Source of the DNA: Glomus cerebriforme
Taxonomy: Eukaryota > Glomeromycota > Glomeromycetes > Glomerales > Glomeraceae
Assembly: GCA_003550305.1 (NCBI GenBank)
Contig: QKYT01000336.1
Location: 104,446-123,821 of the forward strand
DNA: 19,376 nt
Direction: 5' to 3'
A program made the position numbers and the translations under genes. The stretch's first letter is position 1; the number at the start of each line of letters is the position of its first letter. The notes under the pieces are model-generated. The model worked only from the letters and a program-made list of their open reading frames with translations. It made no database searches and was not told the origin of the DNA. Below, piece by piece: positions 1 through 8,458 of the stretch.

Positions 1-90
1 AAAAAAGAAAAAGAAAAAGAAAAAAAAAGGAAAAAAAATAAAGAACTAAAAAAAAATAAAACCAAAAATATGTTTAAAAGGAGGATAATC

Positions 91-176
91 TTATCTACAT
101 GAGGAGTTTATAATGAGACCATTCTGTTTATAATATGAACAGCATGGCCTCATTATAAACTTCTCATTCTCTATAA
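91..176. repeat. Long imperfect inverted repeat (hairpin)
   Basis: The 17-nt segment at 101-117 pairs with 149-165 with one mismatch. The pairing continues inward (accattctgttt against aacagcatgg) and loosely outward to about 91 and 176, leaving a loop of only about 8 nt. This would fold as a long stem-loop. It resembles a small foldback or MITE-like insertion, but I see no clear target-site duplication. Confidence 0.7.
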
Positions 177-1434
177 TATTAATAAAAAAAGTTAATAAAT
201 AGTAATGAATTTATTATTTCATATAATTAAAACTAAGTAAATAATGATAAAAATATTAGCATATAATAATTATCTTTAATCTCAAACATATTTGCTTCAC
301 ATGTTCAGCTAAGTAAATAGCATTTTACCTTAATAGAAGACTTGTTCTTAAGCCAAAAAATATTAATAAAATTAGTAACCCACCTCCACCCTATGATCAC
401 TAGCACCATCATGACCATTAATGTTTATAATTAAGTTGAACTCAGAATGAAACTTTATTAGACCCTCTTAATGNCAGACTTTCGTCATCAAACAGGAACC
501 CTAAATTTTATTTAGGTAGATTCCATGTTATGAATCATTTAATTCCTCATCAATGTTCTATCTACCTCAGGTAAATGGGAGTTTCCTTATTATGGATACT
601 GAATACCTACTCTTCGATAGCAGCTGACTAACAAAGTTTCATCCTCGTCATATGATCATGATCTTGAGACCAAACCTTAGGCATCAAATCAGAGTCAGTT
701 GAGACCTTCACTAATAGCTAGCTATCTATGAACCAACCATCAATTCGGATATCATATCATTAGAGAGCTATCTATGGATTAAATGATTAATCATACTAGT
801 TTTTTAAATTTAGAGAAAAATTTTTTTTTAGAAAAATGGTAGGTATTTATAAATTTTTTTTCTTTACCTTTTATAAAATTTACAAAGGATGTGTCATGAG
901 GACTTATTATGTATTTATTATTGATTATGCAGTGTACTACTTAATTTAACCAAAATTATAATCAGGCTAGTTAAGTAAAGTATAATGGTACATATGAGTC
1001 ATAATACGCGTTATGTATTAGTATATAATTATGTAATATTAGAAGGCATTAGATATCAATTTTATTTTATAATCATATGAATCTATTACATAAAAAATAC
1101 TGAATGTACTACCTACTACCATTGATCACATGTGCGACTGAGAGACAATAATCTAACTCAAATAAATATAAATATTACTATAAATATTGTTACCTATTTA
1201 TTTTAGAAATTCCCAGATTTAAAATAATGTTCTTTCTGTTCTTTCAAGGAATTTATGAATATTTTGGCGTGATATTTTCAGATTCATAAAATAAAAATTT
1301 GATAATGACATCTTTATTTAAAAGACTATAACTGACAAAAAAAATTAATATAAAAATCTAAAATCCTGTTTGATAATGAAAGAGGATTGGCTCAAACTGA
1401 AAAACGTTTATTTTCCTTTTATTATAAATAAGAT
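177..1434. other. Intergenic, no gene seen; less AT-rich block at about 370-780
   Basis: No coding sequence can be supported here on either strand. The part from about 370 to 780 is visibly richer in G and C than its flanks. It contains an N at 474, an 11-bp direct repeat (agctatctatg at 720-730 and 766-776), and short inverted segments (taggtaga against tctaccta near 525 and 560). It may be a remnant of a mobile element, but I do not recognise the family. The rest is plain AT-rich spacer. Confidence 0.5.
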
Positions 1435-1656
1435 ATGTTTAATGATATGATTAAAATTGATACAAATACTTTAGCTTTATCATTCAGTTCAACGCAAAAT
1501 GGTCCTAGTCGCCGGTGTGCTTATACTGCCATTTTATTACCAAATGGTATTATTGTATATTTTGGAGGTTATAGGGTAGATACCATAGTAAATATAAACG
1601 AGGTTTATTTATATAATACAAAACTTGATAGTTGGTCGATGTTGGCAAATAAATAA
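1435..1656 (+). pseudogene. Kelch-repeat protein fragment (one blade plus part of the next)
   Basis: A 73-codon open stretch shows the signature of a kelch beta-propeller blade. Residues 24-31 (PSRRCAYT) are followed by a hydrophobic strand, LLPNGIIVYFGG, with the diagnostic double glycine at 44-45. The conserved Tyr/Trp end of the blade follows at NEVYLYNTKLDSWSM (residues 55-69). Kelch propellers need four to seven blades and usually several hundred residues, so this is only one exon or a relic. The stretch stops at TAA, and I find no continuing blades in the next 600 bp on either strand. A 61-codon stop-free run at 1916-2098 is not obviously kelch. Rhizophagus genomes hold many kelch paralogues. 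Which partner protein it would bind cannot be read from this fragment. Confidence 0.6.
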
Positions 1657-2440
1657 TTTATTATTTTATATCCATGTTTTGATTTTTTTTTAAAATTTAT
1701 TTTAAATTTAACATTATTTTATATATTATATATAGGTTGCAAATAATATAAATTCGTTATTTTCATAACACTATATTACTCGCTTATGTGTAAGTATGGA
1801 CTTTGTCATTTCCATAGGTTTTTACACAGTTAATGACTATCCCTCCCGTATATAGCTTTATTTATTAATTTATTAAAATAATATTACAACATTCTAAGGA
1901 ATTGACTAAACATGAAGATTTTCACTTTTAAAGAACCTTTTGTTTAATCTCCGATTAGGAATAGTTCATGAAAGATTAATAAAAAATTCATTTGACCAAT
2001 CCGAAACATCCCATCTTTCTGTGAATAAAGATACTTTTTTATTTGATGTCACCATAAAAAATTGTTATAGTTTAACCAAAACAGTTCCATTTATGTGATA
2101 TTATGATTTTATCAGCCAATTATTAACTTGTTATATATTAGGAAAAAATCATGAGATGTTAACAAATATAGAAATTTTTCATGTGAGCATAAAAGATTAT
2201 GTAATTATTCATTGATTATTTGACATATAAAAATATAAACGATGTTTAAAAATAATTAATAATGATAGATTAATCACATCACACAAATTTCTTATGTTTT
2301 GACTCATTTTTATATTCTAAATATTATAAATACTACTACTTTTTTTCAATATTCCTTTACATTTTTTAAATGTATCTCTTATTATTATCCTAATTTTATC
2401 TTTCACTTACAATCATTTTTTCCTTTAAACTCCCTCTTAA
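1657..2440. other. AT-rich spacer without a supported gene
   Basis: Nothing here is supported as a gene. A stop-free run at 1916-2098 (+) lacks a start codon, and its length is within what chance gives in such AT-rich DNA. A 66-codon Met-initiated run at 2299-2499 is low-complexity Phe/Tyr/Ile-rich and runs into the duplicated repeat that follows, so I do not call it. Confidence 0.5.
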
Positions 2441-2622
2441 CTTCCTTATACTGGTATGAGGTTTCCCTCGTATCAGGCAAGGAAAAACCAGTCAGATAGT
2501 CGAGTATCTCCTAACTTGCTGGTTTGGTTTCTTTTCCCTCTTTATCTTCCTTATACTGTATATGAGTTGACTTTCCTCGTTACAGGCAAGGAAAAACCAG
2601 TCAGATACTGACTGGTTTGGTT
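2441..2622. repeat. Tandem direct duplication of a ~80-90 bp unit containing a palindrome
   Basis: Copy one (2441-2530) and copy two (2546-2622) share, in the same order, cttccttatactg, a ttccctcg/tttcctcg block, caggcaaggaaaaaccag followed by tcagata, and ctggtttggttt. Copy one carries an extra ~20-nt insertion before its ctggtttggttt end. Copy two is compact, so its ends form a perfect 11-bp inverted repeat (aaaccagtcag at 2594-2604 and ctgactggttt at 2608-2618) around a 3-nt loop. The unit looks like a small dispersed repeat in tandem; its function is unknown. Confidence 0.8.
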
Positions 2623-2634
2623 TAGACTAGAATT

Positions 2635-2715
2635 CCCTATTTATTTTTCTATATACTTATGTTTAATCCCTATTTATTTCCTATTTATTTCCTATATTTC
2701 CTATATACTTTTGTT
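2635..2715. repeat. Imperfect pyrimidine-rich tandem repeat (cctatttattt / cctatat)
   Basis: About seven imperfect copies of a cctattt(a/t)ttt or cctatatactt unit run head to tail. The segment immediately follows the duplicated element and precedes a switch to strongly purine-rich sequence at about 2720. It looks like an ordinary low-complexity satellite that arose by slippage. Confidence 0.65.
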
Positions 2716-2718
2716 TAT

Positions 2719-3480
2719 GAAGCGATATACAAGACTAAAAAGATTATCATTTCAACAAGAAGAAAGAAGATAAAGGAAACGAAAAATAAGCTAAAACAGA
2801 AATATATAACAGAAAACAAGCCCAAGATCCCAAGATAACAGAGAAAATGAATATATATCAATGAAAGAAGGTGAAAATGAAAAGAAAAAGGATAAATAAC
2901 AAGTTAAAGGAATTAATAAGTGAAAGAATTCTTAACAGAGAATCCTGACAAAATGATCAAAACGACTGAAAGAATACTTAATGCGAAAATACCAAAGAAT
3001 ATCGATATATAATAAAAAGAAACAGCTGACCAAAAAGTACACACATAACATATAAAGAAAAATCAAAAGGAAATCAAGGGAAATTTTCAAGAATGAGGCG
3101 AAGTTGTATAGATAAAGAAGAAAAGAAAAATGGAAAAACTATTTGAAGAAAAAAATGTTTATAAACAAAAAAAGGTATATTGACTTTGAAAAAGAAAAGT
3201 GCCAGGAAGAAGGGATCACTTATTAAAGTGGAAAAAAAAGTGAAGATTCAACGAAAGAAACAAAATAAAAGAATAATTTAAAAGTTAACAGACCTATAAC
3301 TCTAATTAAAACAGGAGGAAGAAGACTGTGTTAAATTTTAAAAAAATATGATATATGAAAATGAAAGATGTAACCAAGTAGCAGAAGCAGAAAGAAATAA
3401 TGATATAAAAACAAAGTAGAAATAGAAATAATAGGGAAAAATCAGAAAATATGAAAAAAGAAACAACAAACGATATAAAT
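2719..3480 (+). pseudogene. Purine-rich decayed coding tract, possible LINE-type reverse transcriptase relic
   Basis: About 760 bp of the plus strand is strongly biased to A and G, unlike the flanks. When translated it reads as Lys/Arg/Glu/Asn-rich peptide pieces broken by many stops. The one recognisable clue is at 3284-3331, where a frame reads VNRPITLIKTGGRRLC. This resembles the RPI-L--T motif of non-LTR retrotransposon reverse transcriptases, which are common in Rhizophagus. No YADD-like catalytic motif, endonuclease domain or poly(A) tail is seen. The motif is short and stops lie close on both sides, so the assignment is tentative. An alternative is purine-rich sequence that never coded. 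Confidence 0.28.
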
Positions 3481-3739
3481 GAAGGATATTGGTTACAATA
3501 TTAAATTTTTAGAAATTAATTTTATTTTTTTGTAAAAAAATAAAATAATTACAATAATGAATAAATCATACTGTTTGTGTGTTATCATTTCGTTTGATTT
3601 AACTAAATAGACTAGTCGTCAACATATAATAAAATAAAATGGTTGAAAATTTAATAAGGAATTTATGACATGATTAATTATTTTTTAGAGATACCAGTAA
3701 AATAAATTCTAAATAAAAGAATATGTTAACAATTTTTAG

Positions 3740-4346
3740 AAACCAGTCATCATCCTATTTATCACAAAAATATATTGGTTTGAGACCAAACCTGAACTTC
3801 ATTCATTTGAAGATTTTCTGAAATTGAAGTAAGATCAGGTGAATTAAAAAATTTTTTCTGGTTGTTTAGAAATTAATTCTGTACAAAATTTTTGAATTTC
3901 TAAGAAAGAATCATTTCCAAAACTATAAATTAAGTTAAAATTTTGTTCCGTCCAATGTCTTTTGTTTTTAATCAAGAATGATTTAAATGGGATTAATTAC
4001 TAAAGACTTAATTCACTGTTAGCAATCAAAAGATTTTGATGATATCTGATGTATCATACTCTATCAAAGAAAGTTTACCGCCATAAATATACCTAAATAA
4101 AAAAAATTATAAACTAATAATGACTTGATTTTATGCTTTGACTATTTGAAAAATTTGAAATATTTGATAATTTAAATACGTGTTAAAGTTCCGTCATTTG
4201 CCTTTTATTATTGATAAAATTCTTTGTAAATAAGGAGAATGATAATTTAAGATAACCATATGAGCGCAAAATATTTTTACATAGTGTTCACTACCAACTT
4301 CAATCGTAATATCATACATAATATTCATCATCATTCAAAATTTTGA
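3740..4346 (-). pseudogene. BTB-domain protein pseudogene (N-terminal BTB plus start of BACK-like region)
   Basis: Reading down from about 4346, broken frames give in order: KILNDDEYY, DITIEVGSEHYVKIF, LSNIS, a possible intron ending TTTATTTAG, IYGGKLSLIEYDTSDIIKI, FLIKNKRHWTEQNFNLIY, FGNDSFLEIQKFCTELIS, KQPEKIF, NSPDLTSISEN and MNEVQVWS. This is the order found in Rhizophagus BTB proteins, many of which continue into a TLDc domain. BTB domains dimerise and, in many proteins, recruit substrates to CUL3 ubiquitin ligases. Several frameshifts and in-frame stops break the frame, most of the mid-BTB strand/helix region is degraded, and no TLDc part follows below 3740. The best surviving uninterrupted piece is about 50 codons. 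I am confident of the family and of its death; the exact ends are approximate. Confidence 0.75.
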
Positions 4347-5756
4347 ATAAAAAAAAAAACGGAGAATGTAATTTGTTTAATTGAATGTGAAGATTTCATG
4401 AAAAAAGAAATATAGCCAGATAATTTAAAAGTAAAATGGTTTATCATATGAATTTCAAAAACATGAATCTTTTTGTGTTCTATTTTTGGAACTATCTAGA
4501 TGAAATAATGTCAACATTCTTTGGTTTTGAGTCTAGATTATTCCTATATTTAGCATTTACTATTTATCCCAAAATTACTTTTGTGCGACAATAATGATAT
4601 ATCTATTGGTGCAAAAAATGATTAATCCTGTTTGAAAGACAAAGCTCAGCCCCCGGAAATGTATGGTAAAAATTAAATGCTTTATAGTAGAGCATTTATA
4701 TAAAAATTTAACAACAAAGGAACAATTTTAAACAAAGATCTTTGTTGTTCAACATTTCTTGAACGTAAATATTCTGTGCAAGAGTTTATTAACAAATAAA
4801 TAATTTTCTCGTTTTTTTTAATTGAAGGAATTTTTCCAAGAAAGAATTTTCTTTCACGAGGTAAATTGATTGTTTATAATTCATCTTTTGTAGAAGTAAC
4901 ATTTATAGCATCACAAAACAAATATATACAGTATATACTGTACAGTATATCGAAAATATGACACGTGATCGGCGGTAACTCTGGCTAAATGTATAGTACC
5001 GGCCAGAATTATAACGCACGTAACTCGAAATAAATTATAAAAAGAAAAAAAATTACACCAAATCAAAAAATAAAAAATATTACAATTAGTCAATTACATG
5101 ATGATTAAATAATTAAAGTTTAAGAGTTTCAAAAACAAACCTCCTACCTACGGACTATAAACAAACAAATAAAAGAACTAATTACAAACAAAGATAAATT
5201 ACGATCTGCGATTAGGTTCAAACCGAATGCGTTCCAAATTTTATTTATATTGTTCCTGTAATGTTTTACACTTGCCTAAAAAAGAAATTGCGCGTAACGA
5301 ATTTTTATTAGTAATAGGAACTTATCAAATTTGTTTTTCTAAAATAAAATTTGATCCATTGTTTGTTTTCCATAATAGGATTATAAATATTCTATGCTAG
5401 CAATAAATATTTGCATGGTAAAATAAATGATAAATGCTTTAAATGAGTTGAGATAAAGTTACTTATTTTGATAGTATGACAATAGTAACACTATTAAAGA
5501 TTACATAAAATTTGCAAATAATAATAAAAATAAAGCCCAGATGCAATATAATATATATTTTAATTTTATCTTTCCAGTTTAAATTATCTAAATAATAATC
5601 TTTTGTGTCTGTGATATAATCTAAAATATACGTTTTTATAAATTATGTTAGTGATAATCAAATTTTAAAATTTCATTAAACGGTAAATTAACTTATACTA
5701 CCATTTTTTGAATTATTTACAGTAAACTTCAAGCTAATCGGTTCCAATTTTTGATT
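4347..5756. other. AT-rich spacer, no gene supported
   Basis: No convincing coding sequence is seen on either strand. The 5' exon expected for the BTB pseudogene is not recognisable above 4346. A 60-codon minus-strand run at 4911-5093 has no family signature and crosses the TACAGTA palindrome cluster at 4927-4947. Confidence 0.5.
4924..4950. repeat. Overlapping TACAGTA/TACTGTA palindromes
   Basis: Three copies of the heptamer lie at 4927-4933, 4936-4942 and 4941-4947 in alternating orientation, so the segment is close to a perfect palindrome (tacagtatatactgta). The same heptamer is scattered elsewhere in the window. Its role is unknown: it could be a protein-binding site or the core of a small repeat. 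Confidence 0.6.
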
Positions 5757-6122
5757 CTCATGTCAATCTGCGTCAGGACAACTGACGCACGATCGGCACC
5801 TGACGCATTTTTTTTATTAATGAAATTTCCTTTTATATTGTAAGTAAACTTGTATGTTACAATAAATTATGTATCTTCTGAAAATTTTGTGCATATTTGA
5901 TAAATATAAAATTATATATTCTTTAAAAAACTTGCATTTTATAATATTTTAAATAAGATGTTTTCCATGAGTTTGAATCTAATTAATTTAATATTTTAGG
6001 ATTTCAAATTTATTATTATAATAAATAAATTTATTAAATAACCGAAATATATTAAAACTGGAAAATTTAAATTGATACCTGACGTGCGTCAGTTGTCACC
6101 TGACGCAGATTGACGTCTGAGG
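5757..6122. mobile_element. MITE-like non-autonomous element with ~30 bp GC-rich terminal inverted repeats
   Basis: The left terminus at 5762-5790 and the right terminus at 6084-6114 are inverted copies (gtcaatctgcgtcagg...acaactgacgcac), differing by a 2-nt indel. The loosely matching ends extend to about 5757 and 6122. The motif CTGACG/CGTCAG occurs several more times inside each end (cctgacgc near 5799, cctgacg near 6079), giving subterminal repeats of the kind transposases bind. The roughly 290-bp interior is AT-rich with no open frame, so it cannot encode its own transposase. The ends are far more GC-rich than anything nearby. I could not fix a target-site duplication. Confidence 0.75.
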
Positions 6123-6527
6123 CACAACACATCCATCAATCCAAATTTCTCTACCAAACCCGCCTTTTTGCAATATATTCAATATTATAAAATAAGACAT
6201 CCATTCTAATACTCTAGGCCTGGCCGGCCATAACATTATGAGTCTAAATAGTTAATAATAAAAATAATAAAATGATCAACATACTATAACAGTTAAATGA
6301 TCATCTCATAATGAGAACAACGACCCTCTTCATTTCTTTATTAATATAATTCATTTTTTAATTCTGTCAAACCGGTATTTAAGTCATAAGTAGTACGAAA
6401 TTTGACGAATTTCTTTATCTATAATATTGAATAAAATGCAGGGGATTATCTGTTCGACAAATTTGAAATAAGTTTTAATATATTGATGTGAAACATTTGA
6501 TTTTACACAGAACGGAGTTTTGTTTTG
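6123..6527. other. Spacer upstream of the F-box gene
   Basis: This is AT-rich upstream sequence with no gene. It contains a short GC-rich palindromic patch (ggcctggccggcca at about 6217-6230) that stands out in this base composition and may be a regulatory site or a repeat remnant. Confidence 0.4.
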
Positions 6528-6535
6528 TATAAATA
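6528..6535 (+). promoter_or_regulatory. TATA box of the F-box gene
   Basis: TATAAATA lies about 124 bp upstream of the ATG at 6659. It is followed by a pyrimidine-rich leader in which tttcacttaaaaa(c)ttttct occurs twice (6557-6576 and 6590-6608). A TATA box and a TC-rich short leader fit a fungal RNA polymerase II promoter with transcription starting around 6560. This is inferred from sequence only. Confidence 0.55.
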
Positions 6536-6658
6536 TTGTTTCATCCATAATTTCCATTTCACTTAAAAACTTTTCTACAATTCATTTCTTTTCACTTAAA
6601 AATTTTCTTACTTCTTAAAAATATTCCACCTTTTAAAGCACTTAATAAAAAACAAAAA

Positions 6659-8101
6659 ATGTCTCAACTTAATAAAGACGTTCTTCTTTTGATATTTGAA
6701 GAATTACAAGAAGACTCAAGGTCAATTTTTTCTTGTTTAATGACTAATAGTATTTGGTGTCAAGTTGGAATTCCAATTTTATGGAAAAATCCTTGGCGCT
6801 ATGAAATTAATTATAAAGATAAATATTACTTATTCGCTATACTTGCTTCTTATTTACCTAGTAATATCAAAATATTTCTAAATAATCGAGGAATAAACTT
6901 ACCCTCTATTTCACCTTTCTTTGATTATTTGTCATTCTGTAAAAGTATTAATATAAATATTATAAATAATATCGCTTCTATCGGATCTACTTTACTTTTT
7001 AATCAATTTCTTTTACAACAAGAATTTAATAATCTCATTGTAAGAAAATGTACTGAATTGAAATATTTTGATATGAAATCGATCAATCATCAAATCTTTT
7101 ATTTCCCAACTGCTGCTCATCTTAATATGCTATATGAATTAATATGTGAAACATCAACCGATCAAACATTCTTTTGTGGATTAGTATTTATCTGTCAAAA
7201 TATACAAAGGTTCATCATTATTAATAACAATTCACAAACTAACCCTGGAATTGCTGAATTAATTAAAGTTCAAAATAATTTAAAATATTTTGAATGGAAA
7301 GATGACCTAGAAGATTATTTTACGGAAGATCTTTATCCATATAGAGATGTTTTCATTGCTTTAGAACAGAAGGCAAATGTTCTAGAGCATTTAATAATTA
7401 ATTTTCAATTCGTTGATGGGTTTGAAAATGATTTGTTGAAAAGGATACTTCCAAGTTTTTATAAATTAAAAACATTAAAAATTATGGATTATATTCCTAT
7501 CGAACAACATTTGGCTTATCCTGATATAGAAATCCTTTACATGGATTATATTACAATCAATGCAGCTTCAANTTTGATTGAAAATAGTAAAGGATTTCTT
7601 AAGGAAATTTCTTTATTTCAATATTATAATTTCGTCGATGATGACTTAAAATTTGACTCAATCAATTATGTTCGAAAAGTTTATGAACATTGTCCATTGA
7701 TTGAGTACTTGTCCCTTGTATTTACACCATCATCAGAAGAATACTTCAACGAATTTGAAATATTATTAAAAAAATGTCAAAAATTAAAATCTATATTCAT
7801 TTTTGTACCGAACAAGTACAAAGAAAAGGAAACTCCTGAAACATTATATGAAAATGTAAATAATTTTTTACAAAAGTTGATTAGATGTGCGTCATCTAAT
7901 CTAAAAATAATTAAATTCTATAATGAGTTCAAAGTTTCTTTGAAAGATTTGGAAGTATTTTTACAAAGTTGGATAAACCGACCCCCCCTTACAATATTTA
8001 CCACAGACTCCATTTATAGAAATAGTGATTACGTAGATTTGATTAACCAATATAAAACAGAGGGGGATAATAAAAGATTGGATATAATACAATTTTATTA
8101 A
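6659..8101 (+). CDS. F-box protein with LRR-like C-terminal region
   Basis: This is an intact 480-codon, intronless frame. Residues 3-46 form an F-box: LNKDVLLLIFEELQEDSRSI leads into the conserved end WCQVGIPILWKNPW. That helix-rich motif binds SKP1 and so places the protein in an SCF ubiquitin ligase as the substrate receptor. The rest lacks another clear domain but shows repeated short leucine/isoleucine-rich segments (for example LKTLKIMDY, IEILYMDYI, IEYLSLVF, LKSIFIF), suggesting degenerate leucine-rich repeats that would bind the substrate. Length and layout match the very large Rhizophagus F-box family. The ATG has A at -3 and an A-rich context. Codon 305 contains an N (base 7572), so that residue is undetermined. 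The substrate cannot be told from sequence. Confidence 0.93.
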   Translation: MSQLNKDVLLLIFEELQEDSRSIFSCLMTNSIWCQVGIPILWKNPWRYEINYKDKYYLFAILASYLPSNIKIFLNNRGINLPSISPFFDYLSFCKSININIINNIASIGSTLLFNQFLLQQEFNNLIVRKCTELKYFDMKSINHQIFYFPTAAHLNMLYELICETSTDQTFFCGLVFICQNIQRFIIINNNSQTNPGIAELIKVQNNLKYFEWKDDLEDYFTEDLYPYRDVFIALEQKANVLEHLIINFQFVDGFENDLLKRILPSFYKLKTLKIMDYIPIEQHLAYPDIEILYMDYITINAASXLIENSKGFLKEISLFQYYNFVDDDLKFDSINYVRKVYEHCPLIEYLSLVFTPSSEEYFNEFEILLKKCQKLKSIFIFVPNKYKEKETPETLYENVNNFLQKLIRCASSNLKIIKFYNEFKVSLKDLEVFLQSWINRPPLTIFTTDSIYRNSDYVDLINQYKTEGDNKRLDIIQFY

Positions 8102-8166
8102 AAAAATTATTAAAAAAATTTTTTGTAAACATTAAATTTAAAATTTATTATATATAAATATTTTCA

Positions 8167-8172
8167 AATAAA
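8167..8172 (+). promoter_or_regulatory. Candidate polyadenylation signal (AATAAA)
   Basis: AATAAA lies about 66 nt after the F-box stop codon, within caaataaaataacgtaataa. In DNA this AT-rich the hexamer is not rare, so spacing is the main support. Confidence 0.45.
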
Positions 8173-8322
8173 ATAACGTAATAAAAAAAATTTTTTAACA
8201 TGACTGTTATTACCATTGCTATTCATGAACTTTTTTAACGAAAAGAAAAATCACTGTAATAAAGTTTTTTTGAGCCATCTATATTACGATATACTGTATG
8301 TGCATTATATTATTGAAAATTA

Positions 8323-8458
8323 CTAAACATCGCTTAGGCGATCATCGCCTTTACCAGCATTAGGATAGCATTTTGGGCGGAGTTACATTCGTATTCTTAA
8401 TTCTGCCCAATTCCATCCTAATGCTGGTAAAGGCGATGATCGCTCAGGCGATGTTTAG
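8323..8458. mobile_element. Foldback element with 44-bp arms (family A, copy 1)
   Basis: The left arm (8323-8366) and right arm (8415-8458) are 44-nt inverted copies with three mismatches, running from ctaaacatcgc to ccagcattaggat. Each arm holds a smaller palindrome (aggcgat-c-atcgcct in the left arm). The 48-nt centre folds again: ttgggcggagtt against aattctgcccaa. The whole element can form one near-continuous hairpin with no coding capacity. Its core (ccagcattag ... gggc(g/a)gagtt ... ttaattctgccca) is shared with the copies at 16506-16588 and 16252-16306. It lies about 220 bp downstream of the F-box gene. Confidence 0.85.

Noticed and set aside
2441..2622. CRISPR-like repeat array
   Set aside because: Only two diverged copies with no spacer periodicity, in a eukaryotic context.
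4911..5093. 60-codon open frame on the minus strand
   Set aside because: No domain or homologue is recognised, and it runs through the TACAGTA palindrome cluster.
5214..5223. ggttcaaacc, like a tRNA B box
   Set aside because: No A box, acceptor stem or cloverleaf can be formed around it, and the match to the B-box consensus is incomplete.
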